Positions 36,177 through 46,987 of a DNA stretch of 51,202 nt are shown here, one piece after another; within the stretch, counting starts at the first letter, position 1, and each line of letters starts with the position of its first letter. Origin of the DNA: Pseudomonas sp. ATCC PTA-122608. GTDB taxonomy: Bacteria; Pseudomonadota; Gammaproteobacteria; Pseudomonadales; Pseudomonadaceae. The stretch covers positions 48,895 through 100,096 of the forward strand of contig NZ_LPNO01000013.1 of NCBI RefSeq assembly GCF_001952855.1, written 5' to 3'. A program made the position numbers and the translations under genes. The notes beneath the pieces were generated by a model. That model saw only the letters and a program-made list of their open reading frames with translations. It had not been told where the DNA came from and ran no database searches.

Positions 36177-37169
36177 ATGACCGATGAGTGGAAGGCGCCT
36201 GAAAAGGCCAATGCCGATAACAATGGCGATGACAGAAGCTGGAAGTTGCTGGAGAAGACGCTGCTGGCCAGTGTCCAGGAGCAGCGTCGTTCCCGGCGTT
36301 GGGGGATCTTTTTCAAGCTCCTGACCTTTATTTATCTGCTGGGCATGCTTGCACTGTTCAGTCCGCTGATGGACATGGAAAAGAGTGCCACCCGAAGCGG
36401 CAATTACACGGCATTGATCGAAGTGCGTGGGGTGATTGCCGACAAGGAATCCGCCAGTGCCGACAATATCGTCAGCAGCCTGCGGGCCGCCTTCGAAGAT
36501 ACCAAGGTCAAGGCTGTGATTCTGCGCATTAACAGCCCAGGCGGCAGTCCGGTGCAGTCAGGCTATGTATATGACGAAATTCGTCGCCTGCGCGCCTTGC
36601 ATCCGGACATCAAGCTCTATGCGGTGATTTCCGACCTGGGTGCCTCGGGTGCCTATTACATCGCCAGCGCTGCCGACCAGATCTACGCCGACAAGGCCAG
36701 CCTGGTGGGTTCCATTGGTGTGACGGCGGCTGGTTACGGGTTTGTCGGCACCATGGAGAAACTCGGGGTTGAGCGGCGTACGTACACGTCTGGCGAGCAC
36801 AAGTCGTTCCTGGATCCGTTCCAGCCGCAAAAGGCTGATGAGACCCAGTTCTGGCAGGGCGTGCTGGACACCACTCATCGGCAGTTTATTGCCAGCGTCA
36901 AGCAGGGGCGCGGTGACCGGCTCAAGGATAAAGAGCATCCGGAACTGTTCTCCGGCCTGGTCTGGTCCGGTGAGCAAGCGCTGCCGTTGGGTTTGATCGA
37001 CGGCCTGGGCAGTGCCAGTTCGGTGGCGCGGGATGTGATTGGCGAGAAAGAACTGGTGGACTTCACCGTTCAGGAATCGCCGTTTGACCGCTTCTCGAAA
37101 AAACTCGGCGCCAGTGTGGCCGAGAAGCTGGCCCTGTACATGGGCTTCCAAGGGCCGACCCTGCGCTGA
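36177..37169 (+). CDS. S49 family peptidase (SppA/SohB-like)
   Basis: Membrane-anchored signal-peptide peptidase-type serine protease (330 residues). One membrane segment lies at about 45-66. The nucleophile is the Ser in LGASGAYYIAS and the general-base Lys is probably that in SGEHKSFLDPF. The NSPGGSPVQSG segment is typical of the clp/crotonase-like fold. I use ATG 36177 rather than GTG 36168. It would cleave leftover signal peptides or membrane-protein fragments. An REP pair follows. Confidence 0.92.
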   Translation: MTDEWKAPEKANADNNGDDRSWKLLEKTLLASVQEQRRSRRWGIFFKLLTFIYLLGMLALFSPLMDMEKSATRSGNYTALIEVRGVIADKESASADNIVSSLRAAFEDTKVKAVILRINSPGGSPVQSGYVYDEIRRLRALHPDIKLYAVISDLGASGAYYIASAADQIYADKASLVGSIGVTAAGYGFVGTMEKLGVERRTYTSGEHKSFLDPFQPQKADETQFWQGVLDTTHRQFIASVKQGRGDRLKDKEHPELFSGLVWSGEQALPLGLIDGLGSASSVARDVIGEKELVDFTVQESPFDRFSKKLGASVAEKLALYMGFQGPTLR

Positions 37170-37193
37170 GATCTTGAAAGTGATATAGCTCAA

Positions 37194-37287
37194 AATGTGG
37201 GAGCGGGCTTGCTCGCGAATGCGGTGGGTCAGTCGATATTGATGTTGACTGGCATACCGCATTCGCGAGCAAGCCCGCTCCCACATT
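37194..37287. repeat. Inverted REP pair
   Basis: AATGTGGGAGCGGGCTTGCT... and its complement flank a centre of about 30 bp; the CGCGAATGCGG extensions also pair. It lies between convergent sppA-like and maf genes. Confidence 0.93.
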
Positions 37288-37302
37288 TGTTTTGTGGTGT
37301 TC

Positions 37303-37881
37303 TCAGGGAATCTGTACGCCTTCGGCCAGCAGCATGTCCACCAGTCGAATCAGTGGCAGGCCGACCAGGCTGGTAGCGTCCGGCCCGTCGGTGCTTTGAA
37401 ACAGGCTCACCCCCAACCCTTCGGCCTTGAAGCTGCCTGCGCAGTCGTAGGGCTGCTCGATGCGCAGGTAGCGTTCGATGCGTGCGGCGTCCAGCGTGCG
37501 CATGTGCACGGTGAAGGGAATGCAGTCGACCTGGCAGTGGCCGGTGGTGCTGTTCAGTACGGCCAGGCCGGTGAGGAAGCTGACCCGCTTGCCACTGGCC
37601 GCCAGCAGTTGCTCACGGGCCTTCTCGAAGGTATGGGGCTTGCCGATGATCTGGCCGTCGAGCGCGGCAACCTGGTCCGAGCCGATAATCAGGTGCCCCG
37701 GATGACTGCCGGCGAGGGCGCGGGCCTTTTCTTCGGCGAGGCGCTTCACCAGTTCCACGGCGGACTCGTCCGGGCGGTGGCTTTCGTCGATATCCGGCGA
37801 ACTGCAGATGAACGGCAGGTGCAGGCGATTCAACAATTCCCGGCGATAAACCGAGCTGGAAGCGAGTAATAAAGGCAGCAT
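37303..37881 (-). CDS. maf: Maf-family nucleotide pyrophosphatase (YceF type)
   Basis: A 192-residue Maf protein (LLASSSVYRRELL at the start, SPDIDES, GSDQVAALDG, GKP). YceF-type members hydrolyse 7-methyl-GTP and related modified nucleotides, a house-cleaning role. GGAG precedes the ATG at 37881. It is divergent from the DUF177 gene, a conserved arrangement in gammaproteobacteria. Confidence 0.93.
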   Translation of the reverse strand: MLPLLLASSSVYRRELLNRLHLPFICSSPDIDESHRPDESAVELVKRLAEEKARALAGSHPGHLIIGSDQVAALDGQIIGKPHTFEKAREQLLAASGKRVSFLTGLAVLNSTTGHCQVDCIPFTVHMRTLDAARIERYLRIEQPYDCAGSFKAEGLGVSLFQSTDGPDATSLVGLPLIRLVDMLLAEGVQIP

Positions 37882-37949
37882 GGACGTCTCCTCAAGGCAG
37901 TCGCGGATTCTAGCGGGGAGGCCCAGTGACGGACAGGGCTGAATTTCCT

Positions 37950-37977
37950 TTGACATGGCTGGGTGCATCCCTATAAT
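37950..37977 (+). promoter_or_regulatory. Perfect-consensus sigma-70 promoter of DUF177-rpmF
   Basis: TTGACA, 16-bp spacer, TATAAT: both hexamers fit the consensus at every base. The -10 ends 9 bp before the DUF177 ATG, so transcription would start within about 0-4 nt of the start codon. Confidence 0.88.
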
Positions 37978-37986
37978 GCTGCGCCT

Positions 37987-38514
37987 ATGTTGAATGACCC
38001 GATTCCACCTCACGTTGACCCGCGCAAATTGGCTGATCGTGGCACTACCCTTCAAGGTGAAGTGCTGCTGGCCGATTTGGAGAGACTCTGCGACCCGCTT
38101 TCCGACACTGTCGGTACGGTGCAGGCTAAATTCATTTTTGAACGAGATGAACGTAAGTCTGTGGTAATCCACAGCTTTATCGACACTGAAGTCAAAATGG
38201 TTTGCCAGCGTTGTCTTGAGCTGGTCACCCTGCCGATCCACAGCGAATGCAGTTATGCTGTGGTGAAAGAGGGTGCGAATACCCAGTCGTTGCCGAAAGG
38301 TTATGACGTGCTGGAACTGGGCGAAGATCCTTTGGATCTGCAGTCACTGATCGAGGAGGAGCTTTTGCTCGCCTTGCCCATTGTGCCTGCTCATCATCCG
38401 GAAGAATGCCAGCAGCCGGCGGGTCTCGATGAGCCCGAACCGAGCGAGGACGAGGTAACGCGGTCCAACCCGTTCAGTGTATTGGCGCAGTTAAAGCGTG
38501 ACCCAAACGTTTAG
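37987..38514 (+). CDS. yceD: DUF177 (YceD) protein, linked to 23S rRNA/L32
   Basis: A 175-residue DUF177 protein with the CQRCLE cysteine motif near residue 77 and an acidic C-terminus. YceD-type proteins are reported to affect 23S rRNA accumulation, which fits the invariant linkage to rpmF. No Shine-Dalgarno is present and the promoter -10 abuts the start, so the message is probably leaderless. MLNDPIPP at 37987 is a sensible N-terminus. Confidence 0.92.
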   Translation: MLNDPIPPHVDPRKLADRGTTLQGEVLLADLERLCDPLSDTVGTVQAKFIFERDERKSVVIHSFIDTEVKMVCQRCLELVTLPIHSECSYAVVKEGANTQSLPKGYDVLELGEDPLDLQSLIEEELLLALPIVPAHHPEECQQPAGLDEPEPSEDEVTRSNPFSVLAQLKRDPNV

Positions 38515-38527
38515 GAGTTAATCAATT

Positions 38528-38710
38528 ATGGCTGTTCAGCAGAACAAAAAATCCCGCTCTGCCCGTGACATGCGTCGTTCGCACGACGCCCTGACGGCGA
38601 GCACTCTGTCTGTAGAAAAAACCACCGGTGAAGTTCACCTGCGTCACCACGTATCGCCAGAAGGCGTATACCGTGGCCGTAAAGTGATCGACAAGGGCGC
38701 TGACGAGTAA
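38528..38710 (+). CDS. rpmF: 50S ribosomal protein L32
   Basis: Large-subunit protein L32 (60 residues), beginning [20 protein letters not shown], with the [14 protein letters not shown] end. It lacks the zinc-binding cysteines of some L32 forms. AGGAG lies at 38512-38516, overlapping the DUF177 stop. TTAGGAGT there is an 8-nt match to the RgsA pairing region, probably because both resemble ribosome-site sequence. Confidence 0.98.
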   Translation: MAVQQNKKSRSARDMRRSHDALTASTLSVEKTTGEVHLRHHVSPEGVYRGRKVIDKGADE

Positions 38711-38714
38711 TCAC

Positions 38715-39725
38715 TTGTCTGCTCAAGTCATCGCGATTGACGCAATGGGCGGGGACTTCGGTCCCCGCAGCATTGTTCAGGCCTGCATTGCTTGCCTGTC
38801 TGCCACGCCCTCGCTGCACCTGACCCTCGTCGGTCAACCCTCCTTACTTGAAGAACTGATTGCCAGCCATCCGGCGGTGGATCGCGCGCGCCTGACTGTT
38901 ACGCCGGCCAGCGAAACCATCACCATGGATGAAAAGCCTGCCCAAGCCTTGCGCGGCAAGCCTGATTCTTCGATGCGGGTGGCCCTGGAGTTAGTGCGCG
39001 ACGGCAAGGCCCAGGCCTGTGTCAGTGCCGGCAATACCGGTGCGTTGATGGCGTTGTCCCGGCATGTGTTGAAAACCCTGCCGGGCATTGATCGGCCGGC
39101 GATGGTCGCGGCGATCCCGACCCAGCAAGGCTATTGCCAGTTGCTGGACCTGGGGGCGAACGTCGATTGCAGTGCCGAGCATCTGCTGCACTTTGCGTTG
39201 ATGGGCTCGGTGGCGGCCGAAGCGCTGGGCGTGGCCCGGCCTCGGGTGGCGTTGCTGAATATCGGCACCGAAGACATCAAGGGTAATCAGCAGGTCAAGC
39301 TGGCGGCGACGCTGTTGCAAAGCGCGCGAGGCTTGAACTACATCGGCTTTGTCGAAGGTGACGGGTTGTACCGCGGCGAAGCGGATGTGGTGGTGTGCGA
39401 CGGGTTTGTCGGCAATATCCTGCTCAAATCCAGCGAAGGCCTGGCGACGATGATTGCTGCGCGCATCGAGGCCTTGTTCAAGCGCAACCTCGCGTCACGC
39501 GTGGTGGGCGCCCTGGCGCTGCCATTGATGCGGCGCTTGCAGGCAGACCTGGCCCCGGCGCGGCACAATGGCGCGAGTTTCCTGGGGTTGCAGGGCATCG
39601 TGGTAAAAAGTCACGGCTCGGCGGGGGTGCAGGGTTTTCAAAGTGCCATCCAGCGCGCCTTGATCGAGATCCAGGAAAACCTGCCGCAACGCTTGCACGG
39701 CCGCCTTGAGGATCTGTTGCCTTAG
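38715..39725 (+). CDS. plsX: Phosphate acyltransferase PlsX
   Basis: Peripheral membrane enzyme making acyl-phosphate from acyl-ACP for phospholipid synthesis. The 336-residue protein begins [15 protein letters not shown] and has SAGNTGALM and [10 protein letters not shown]. It starts with TTG, four bases after the rpmF stop, so it is translated by coupling. It is the first step of the lipid part of the cluster. Confidence 0.96.
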   Translation: MSAQVIAIDAMGGDFGPRSIVQACIACLSATPSLHLTLVGQPSLLEELIASHPAVDRARLTVTPASETITMDEKPAQALRGKPDSSMRVALELVRDGKAQACVSAGNTGALMALSRHVLKTLPGIDRPAMVAAIPTQQGYCQLLDLGANVDCSAEHLLHFALMGSVAAEALGVARPRVALLNIGTEDIKGNQQVKLAATLLQSARGLNYIGFVEGDGLYRGEADVVVCDGFVGNILLKSSEGLATMIAARIEALFKRNLASRVVGALALPLMRRLQADLAPARHNGASFLGLQGIVVKSHGSAGVQGFQSAIQRALIEIQENLPQRLHGRLEDLLP

Positions 39726-39851
39726 GCGAATCGGGCCGGAAATGCTTAAATGTGACCGGCCAGTTCAATTGACCATCCAATCTGTCAGTTTCTTGCGCTC
39801 CCAGCTGTGGGGCGCCAATTTCCGACGACCAGATCATTAGGGGCTTGTTAC

Positions 39852-40790
39852 ATGTCTACATCCCTCGCATTCGTCTTTCCAGGGCAGGGTTCGCAGTCCC
39901 TCGGCATGTTGGCCGAGCTGGGCGCGGAACATCCGCTGGTCCTGGAAACTTTCAAGGAAGCTTCCGATGCCCTGGGTTACGACCTGTGGGCACTGACCCA
40001 ACAAGGGCCGGAAGCGCTGCTCAACCAAACCGACAAGACCCAACCGGCCATCCTGACCGCCTCCATCGCCCTGTGGCGCCTGTGGTTGGCTGAAGGTGGT
40101 GCGCGCCCGGCTTACGTTGCCGGCCATAGCCTGGGCGAATACAGCGCCCTGGTGGCCGCTGGCAGCCTGACCCTCGGTGAAGCGGTCAAGCTGGTCGAGC
40201 GTCGTGGCCAACTGATGCAGGAAGCAGTTCCGGCCGGGCAGGGTGGCATGGCCGCCATTCTCGGCCTGGAAGATGCTGACGTGATTGCTGCCTGTGCCGA
40301 AGCGGCCCAGGGCGAAGTGGTCAGCGCCGTGAACTTCAATTCCCCTGGCCAGGTGGTGATCGCCGGTGCCAAGGCTGCGGTAGAGCGCGCCATCGAAGGC
40401 TGCAAGACCCGTGGCGCCAAGCGTGCGTTGCCATTGCCGGTCAGCGTGCCGTCCCACTGCGAACTGATGCGCCCGGCTGCCGAGCGTTTTGCCGAGTCGA
40501 TCGCTGCGATCAACTGGCAGGCGCCGCAGATCCCGCTGGTGCAGAACGTCAGCGCCGCGGTTGCTCCCGACCTGGAAACCCTCAAGCGCGACCTGCTGGA
40601 ACAGCTGTACAAGCCGGTTCGCTGGGTTGAGTCGGTGCAGGCCCTGGCCGCCAACGGCGCCACCCAATTGGTAGAGTGCGGCCCGGGCAAAGTCCTGGCC
40701 GGCCTGAACAAGCGTTGCGCCGAAGGCGTATCGACTTCCAACCTCAATACCCCGGATGCCTTCGCTGCCGCTCGTGCAGCTCTGGCCTGA
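39852..40790 (+). CDS. fabD: Malonyl-CoA:ACP transacylase
   Basis: Loads malonyl groups onto ACP for fatty acid elongation. The 312-residue product has FPGQGSQ at 9-15, the nucleophile S93 in GHSLGE, and H202 in VPSHCELM. I start at ATG 39852 (MSTSLAF); the in-frame ORF extends further upstream without a better start. The 126-bp gap after plsX may hold a promoter, though I see no clear one. Confidence 0.97.
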   Translation: MSTSLAFVFPGQGSQSLGMLAELGAEHPLVLETFKEASDALGYDLWALTQQGPEALLNQTDKTQPAILTASIALWRLWLAEGGARPAYVAGHSLGEYSALVAAGSLTLGEAVKLVERRGQLMQEAVPAGQGGMAAILGLEDADVIAACAEAAQGEVVSAVNFNSPGQVVIAGAKAAVERAIEGCKTRGAKRALPLPVSVPSHCELMRPAAERFAESIAAINWQAPQIPLVQNVSAAVAPDLETLKRDLLEQLYKPVRWVESVQALAANGATQLVECGPGKVLAGLNKRCAEGVSTSNLNTPDAFAAARAALA

Positions 40791-40821
40791 CCTTTAATTT
40801 CCGAACCTAGGAGAAGCCTGC

Positions 40822-41565
40822 ATGAGTCTGCAAGGTAAAGTTGCACTGGTCACCGGCGCAAGCCGTGGCATTGGCCAGGCGATCGCCCTGGAGCTGGGTC
40901 GTCTGGGCGCTGTGGTCATCGGTACCGCAACTTCCGCCGCCGGCGCCGAGCGTATTGCCGCGACGTTGAAGGAAAACGGCGTTCAGGGCACCGGTCTTGA
41001 GCTGAATGTAACCAGCGATGAGTCCGTGGCCGCCGTATTGGCTGAAATCTCGGCGCAATTCGGTGCACCGGCTATTCTGGTGAACAATGCCGGTATTACC
41101 CGCGATAACCTGATGATGCGCATGAAAGACGACGAGTGGCATGACGTCGTTGATACCAACCTGAACAGTCTGTTTCGCCTGTCCAAGGGCGTTTTGCGCG
41201 GCATGACCAAGGCTCGTTGGGGTCGAATTATCAATATTGGCTCTGTTGTGGGTGCCATGGGCAACGCAGGCCAAGTAAACTACGCAGCCGCCAAGGCCGG
41301 TCTGGAAGGTTTCAGCCGTGCACTGGCGCGTGAAGTGGGCTCGCGGTCGATTACGGTCAACTCGGTGGCCCCAGGGTTCATCGATACCGATATGACCCGC
41401 GAATTGCCTGAAGCGCAGCGTGAAGCGTTGCTGACGCAGATTCCGCTGGGCCGTCTGGGCCAGGCTCAAGAGATCGCGAATGTGGTCGCTTTCCTGGCAT
41501 CCGACGGTGCGGCATACGTGACTGGGGCTACAATCCCGGTTAACGGCGGGATGTACATGAGTTAA
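40822..41565 (+). CDS. fabG: 3-oxoacyl-ACP reductase
   Basis: NADPH-dependent reductase of the fatty acid elongation cycle (247 residues). The SDR motifs are TGASRGIG (11-18), NNAG, and the catalytic S141, Y154 and K158. TAGGAG precedes ATG 40822. It lies between fabD and acpP as in most gammaproteobacteria. Confidence 0.98.
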   Translation: MSLQGKVALVTGASRGIGQAIALELGRLGAVVIGTATSAAGAERIAATLKENGVQGTGLELNVTSDESVAAVLAEISAQFGAPAILVNNAGITRDNLMMRMKDDEWHDVVDTNLNSLFRLSKGVLRGMTKARWGRIINIGSVVGAMGNAGQVNYAAAKAGLEGFSRALAREVGSRSITVNSVAPGFIDTDMTRELPEAQREALLTQIPLGRLGQAQEIANVVAFLASDGAAYVTGATIPVNGGMYMS

Positions 41566-41677
41566 ATTGTGACGGATCGCTTCAAAAAAATGTCATACGA
41601 GCTGTCTAAAATCCGTTATAAAGCTGCAATCTATTTATAGGCAGATGGCCAATAGGGTACGAGGGTGAAGCTTTCAG

Positions 41678-41705
41678 TTGAAAAGCTGAAAAGTCTTTCT
41701 ATACA
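41678..41705 (+). promoter_or_regulatory. Probable acpP promoter
   Basis: TTGAAA, 16-bp spacer, TATACA in the 192-bp fabG-acpP gap. It would give acpP a leader of about 46 nt and allow much higher expression than the upstream genes. Confidence 0.65.
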
Positions 41706-41735
41706 CTTACCCACTGGCCAGCTGCCTGAATTTGT

Positions 41736-41751
41736 CCATTAGGAGTGAAAA
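41736..41751 (+). promoter_or_regulatory. acpP Shine-Dalgarno region complementary to RgsA sRNA
   Basis: CCATTAGGAGT (41736-41746) covers the acpP ribosome site and matches, base for base, the complement of the predicted RgsA sRNA (plus-strand 47823-47833). With one bulged G, four more pairs follow (AAAA). RgsA is reported to repress acpP translation in P. aeruginosa, which supports this as the binding site. Confidence 0.75.
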
Positions 41752-41757
41752 CACGGT

Positions 41758-41994
41758 ATGAGCACCATCGAAGAGCGCGTCAAGAAAATCGTTGCTGAGC
41801 AACTGGGCGTTAAAGAAGAAGAAGTGACCAACACTGCTTCCTTCGTTGAAGACCTGGGTGCCGACTCCCTTGACACCGTTGAGCTGGTGATGGCTCTGGA
41901 AGAGGAATTCGAGACCGAAATCCCGGACGAAGAAGCTGAAAAAATCACTACCGTTCAAGCTGCTATCGACTACGTTACTAGCCACCAGGCGTAA
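41758..41994 (+). CDS. acpP: Acyl carrier protein
   Basis: Carrier of growing fatty acids (78 residues, acidic). The phosphopantetheine is attached to S37 in [10 protein letters not shown]. Very likely one of the most highly expressed genes here, with its own promoter, a strong ribosome site (AGGAG) and its own terminator. The ribosome site overlaps the predicted RgsA pairing region. Confidence 0.99.
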   Translation: MSTIEERVKKIVAEQLGVKEEEVTNTASFVEDLGADSLDTVELVMALEEEFETEIPDEEAEKITTVQAAIDYVTSHQA

Positions 41995-42023
41995 TAGTTT
42001 GTAATCGTCGCTTGCTGTGATGG

Positions 42024-42057
42024 AAAAACCGCACTGCCCTACGGCGTGCGGTTTTTT
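42024..42057 (+). terminator. Terminator after acpP
   Basis: Stem AAAAACCGCAC/GTGCGGTTTTT with loop TGCCCTACGGC and a T run. It separates acpP transcripts from fabF. Confidence 0.95.
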
Positions 42058-42104
42058 CCTTTAAGCCTGATGCAAAGTGTCGTCATTAGAAAAAGGAGAG
42101 TGCT

Positions 42105-43349
42105 GTGTCGCGTAGACGCGTCGTAGTCACCGGTATGGGTATGTTGTCGCCACTGGGTACGGATGTGCCGAGCAGTTGGCAGGGCATTCTGGCTGGCCGC
42201 AGTGGTATTGGTCTGATCGAACACACGGACCTTTCTGCCTATTCCACCCGTTTTGGCGGCTCGGTAAAGGACTTCAATGTCGAGGAATATCTCTCGGTCA
42301 AAGAGTCCCGCAAACTCGACCTGTTCATTCAATACGGCCTGGCAGCCGGTTTTCAGGCGGTGCGTAATGCCGGCCTGGAAGTCACCGACGCCAACCGTGA
42401 GCGCATCGGCGTGGCCATGGGTTCGGGTATTGGCGGTCTGACCAATATCGAAGAAACCAGCCGCACGCTGCACGAGTCTGGCCCCCGTAGAATTTCACCG
42501 TTCTTCGTGCCTGGCTCGATCATCAATATGATTTCCGGTTTCCTGTCCATCCACTTGGGTGCCCAGGGGCCTAACTACGCTATCTCCACGGCGTGCACCA
42601 CCGGCACTCACTGCATCGGCATGGCGGCGCGCAATATCGCCTATGACGAAGCTGACGTGATGATCGCCGGCGGCGCCGAGATGGCTGCCTGCGGTCTGGG
42701 CATGGGTGGCTTCGGCGCGTCCCGTGCACTGTCGACCCGCAATGACGAGCCGACCCGTGCCAGCCGTCCGTGGGACAAGGGCCGTGATGGCTTTGTACTG
42801 GCCGACGGCGCCGGTGCCCTGGTCCTCGAAGAGCTGGAGCACGCGAAGGCCCGTGGCGCCACCATCTACGCCGAGCTGATTGGCTTCGGCATGAGTGGTG
42901 ATGCGTACCACATGACCTCGCCGCCGTCTGACGGTGCAGGTGCTGCGCGCTGCATCACCAACGCGTTGCGTGATGCCAAGGTCAACATTGACCAGGTGCA
43001 ATACATCAACGCCCACGGCACTTCGACACCCACGGGCGACCTGGCGGAAGCCGAGGCCATCAAGTCGGTGTTCGGCGAGCACGCCTACAAGCTGGCGGTC
43101 AGCTCCACCAAGTCCATGACCGGCCACCTGTTGGGTGCGGCGGGCGCGGTCGAGGCGATCTTCAGCGTGTTGGCCATCAAGGATCAGGTCGCTCCGCCGA
43201 CCATCAACCTCGATGAGCCGGATGAAGGCTGCGACCTGAACTTCGTACCGCATGAAGCGCAGAAGATGCCGATCGACGTGGTGTTGTCCAACTCGTTCGG
43301 TTTTGGTGGTACCAACGGTTCCCTGGTGTTCCGCCGGTTCGCCGAGTGA
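42105..43349 (+). CDS. fabF: 3-oxoacyl-ACP synthase II
   Basis: Condensing enzyme KAS II (414 residues) extending acyl-ACP chains. The catalytic triad is C164 (ISTACTTG), H304 (NAHGTST) and H341 (SMTGHLLG). It starts with GTG at 42105 behind AAGGAGAG. Coupled to pabC by a shared base, so fabF, pabC, mltG, tmk and holB probably form one transcript. Confidence 0.98.
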   Translation: MSRRRVVVTGMGMLSPLGTDVPSSWQGILAGRSGIGLIEHTDLSAYSTRFGGSVKDFNVEEYLSVKESRKLDLFIQYGLAAGFQAVRNAGLEVTDANRERIGVAMGSGIGGLTNIEETSRTLHESGPRRISPFFVPGSIINMISGFLSIHLGAQGPNYAISTACTTGTHCIGMAARNIAYDEADVMIAGGAEMAACGLGMGGFGASRALSTRNDEPTRASRPWDKGRDGFVLADGAGALVLEELEHAKARGATIYAELIGFGMSGDAYHMTSPPSDGAGAARCITNALRDAKVNIDQVQYINAHGTSTPTGDLAEAEAIKSVFGEHAYKLAVSSTKSMTGHLLGAAGAVEAIFSVLAIKDQVAPPTINLDEPDEGCDLNFVPHEAQKMPIDVVLSNSFGFGGTNGSLVFRRFAE

Positions 43350-44164
43350 TGGAAAGCTGGGTTGACGGTCAGCCGGCGGGCGCAGTGCCCCTGAAAGACC
43401 GTGGCCTGGCGTACGGTGATGGCCTGTTCGAGACCATTGCCGTCAAGGCCGGGCAACCCGTGTTGCTCGACCGCCACCTGAAGCGCCTCGGTGAGGGCTG
43501 CAGGCGGTTGGCGATTGTTGCGGATCAGCCGTTGATCCGCAGCGAATTGCTGGCCTATGCCACCGCCTTGGGCGAGGGTGTACTCAAGTTGATCCTGACC
43601 CGTGGCGACAGCCAGCGCGGTTACGGCATCAGCGCTGGCGCTCCCGCGCGGCGCATTCTGCAAGGCAGTCCACCTGCCACTTATCCCCCGGAACATGCAG
43701 CGTCAGGCATTCGCCTGTTTGCGTGTACCACCCGTTTGTCCGAGCAACCTTTGCTTGCCGGCCTCAAGCACCTCAATCGCCTGGAACAGGTATTCGCCCG
43801 CGCCGAGTGGCAGGATGCCGATCACGCCGAAGGTTTGATGCTGGATATGTCCGGTCGAGTCGTCGAAGGCGTGTTCAGTAATCTGTTTATGGTGTGTGAC
43901 GGCGTGTTGCTGACCGCTGATCTGAAGCGCTGTGGCGTCGCCGGCGTCATGCGGGCCGAGGTGTTGGCCCAGGCGCAGCAGTTGGGCATTCCGACGAGCG
44001 TGGCCGATATCAGCCTTGAACAGCTGCACCAGGCCGACGAAGTCTTTGTGTGCAACAGCGTATATGGCATTTGGCCGGTGCGCGGATGTGCTGCGATGAG
44101 CTGGCCGGTTGGGCCGCTCACCCGTAAACTGCAGGGCATTGTTCGCGCACTATTGGATATTTGA
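43349..44164 (+). CDS. pabC: Aminodeoxychorismate lyase
   Basis: PLP enzyme of folate synthesis converting aminodeoxychorismate to p-aminobenzoate and pyruvate. The 271-residue fold IV product shows LAYGDGLFETI, the PLP lysine probably in GLKHLNRLE, and EGVFSNLFM. ATG at 43349 overlaps the fabF stop by one base (TGATG). Confidence 0.93.
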   Translation: MESWVDGQPAGAVPLKDRGLAYGDGLFETIAVKAGQPVLLDRHLKRLGEGCRRLAIVADQPLIRSELLAYATALGEGVLKLILTRGDSQRGYGISAGAPARRILQGSPPATYPPEHAASGIRLFACTTRLSEQPLLAGLKHLNRLEQVFARAEWQDADHAEGLMLDMSGRVVEGVFSNLFMVCDGVLLTADLKRCGVAGVMRAEVLAQAQQLGIPTSVADISLEQLHQADEVFVCNSVYGIWPVRGCAAMSWPVGPLTRKLQGIVRALLDI

Positions 44165-44165
44165 T

Positions 44166-45290
44166 TTGAGACGTAAATTTGTATTGTTGCTGGAGATCGG
44201 TCTGGTCCTGGCGGGTTTGCTGCTGGGCGCTTCGGCCTGGAAGCTGAACTCGGCCCTTGAGCAGCCCCTGAATCTGACCCAGGAGCAATTGCTGGACGTA
44301 CCGGCCGGCGCGACGCCCACCGGCACCTTCAATCGCCTGGAAAATGACGGCGTGCTCAAGGATGCGTTCTGGTTGCGTCTCTACTGGCGCTTCAACCTCG
44401 ACGGCCAGCCGCTGCACAGCGGCGAATACCGCATGACCCCGGGCCTCACCGCCGAGGGCCTGATCGGTTTGTGGCAGCGTGGCGAAGTGGTGCAGTACAG
44501 CATCACGCTGGTGGAAGGCTGGAACTTCCGCCAGGTGCGCGCCGCCCTGGCCAAGCATGAAAAGATCGAGCAAACCCTGTCGGGCCTGAGTGACAGTGAG
44601 GTCATGGAAAAACTCGGCCACCCCGGCGTGTTCCCCGAGGGCCGCTTCTTTCCCGACACCTACCGCTTCGTTCGCGGCATGAGCGATGTGGAGTTGCTGA
44701 AGAAATCCTACAACCGTCTGGACGACGTCCTCGCCCAGGAGTGGAGCAAACGCGCCGCTGACGCGCCGTACACCGAACCCTATCAAGCGTTGATCATGGC
44801 CTCGCTGGTCGAGAAAGAAACCGGCGTGCCGGAAGAGCGCGGCCAGATCGCCGGAGTGTTCGTGCGACGCATGAAGATCGGCATGCTGCTGCAAACCGAC
44901 CCGACGGTGATCTACGGCCTCGGCGAGCGCTACACCGGCAAGCTGACCCGCGCCCATCTCAAGGAATCCACGCCCTACAACACCTACGTGATCGCCGGCC
45001 TGCCGCCGACGCCGATTGCCATGGTCGGACGTGAGGCGATTCACGCCGCGCTGAACCCGGTGGCCGGTAGCAGCCTGTATTTTGTCGCCCGTGGCGACGG
45101 CAGCCATATTTTCTCGGATAACCTGGATGCGCATAACGCTGCGGTGCGTGAGTACCAGATGAAGCGCCGCGCCGATTACCGTTCCAGCCCGGCGCCAGCA
45201 CCGACGGCAAAACCTGCGGACGCGCCGGTTGATACGCCCGCCGAGCCGTCCTCTGCACCCGACGACACCGCGCCGCAAAGCCCGCAATGA
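44166..45290 (+). CDS. mltG: Endolytic transglycosylase MltG
   Basis: Membrane-anchored transglycosylase ending glycan strands during peptidoglycan synthesis. The 374-residue product has one membrane segment (about 6-23) and the YceG-like domain with the catalytic Glu in LVEKETGVPEERGQIAGVF. A disordered Ala/Pro/Asp-rich tail follows (last 40 residues). I chose TTG 44166, just after the pabC stop; a start at 44109 inside pabC is possible but would add residues before the hydrophobic segment. Confidence 0.92.
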   Translation: MRRKFVLLLEIGLVLAGLLLGASAWKLNSALEQPLNLTQEQLLDVPAGATPTGTFNRLENDGVLKDAFWLRLYWRFNLDGQPLHSGEYRMTPGLTAEGLIGLWQRGEVVQYSITLVEGWNFRQVRAALAKHEKIEQTLSGLSDSEVMEKLGHPGVFPEGRFFPDTYRFVRGMSDVELLKKSYNRLDDVLAQEWSKRAADAPYTEPYQALIMASLVEKETGVPEERGQIAGVFVRRMKIGMLLQTDPTVIYGLGERYTGKLTRAHLKESTPYNTYVIAGLPPTPIAMVGREAIHAALNPVAGSSLYFVARGDGSHIFSDNLDAHNAAVREYQMKRRADYRSSPAPAPTAKPADAPVDTPAEPSSAPDDTAPQSPQ

Positions 45291-45300
45291 CTCTGACTAA

Positions 45301-46924
<1,624 letters not shown>

Positions 46925-46987
46925 TTTCAGTGGCCGACGGGTGTATCGTTGGCCAGACACTTTCCGTGACTCAAGTTGTAGATCCCT

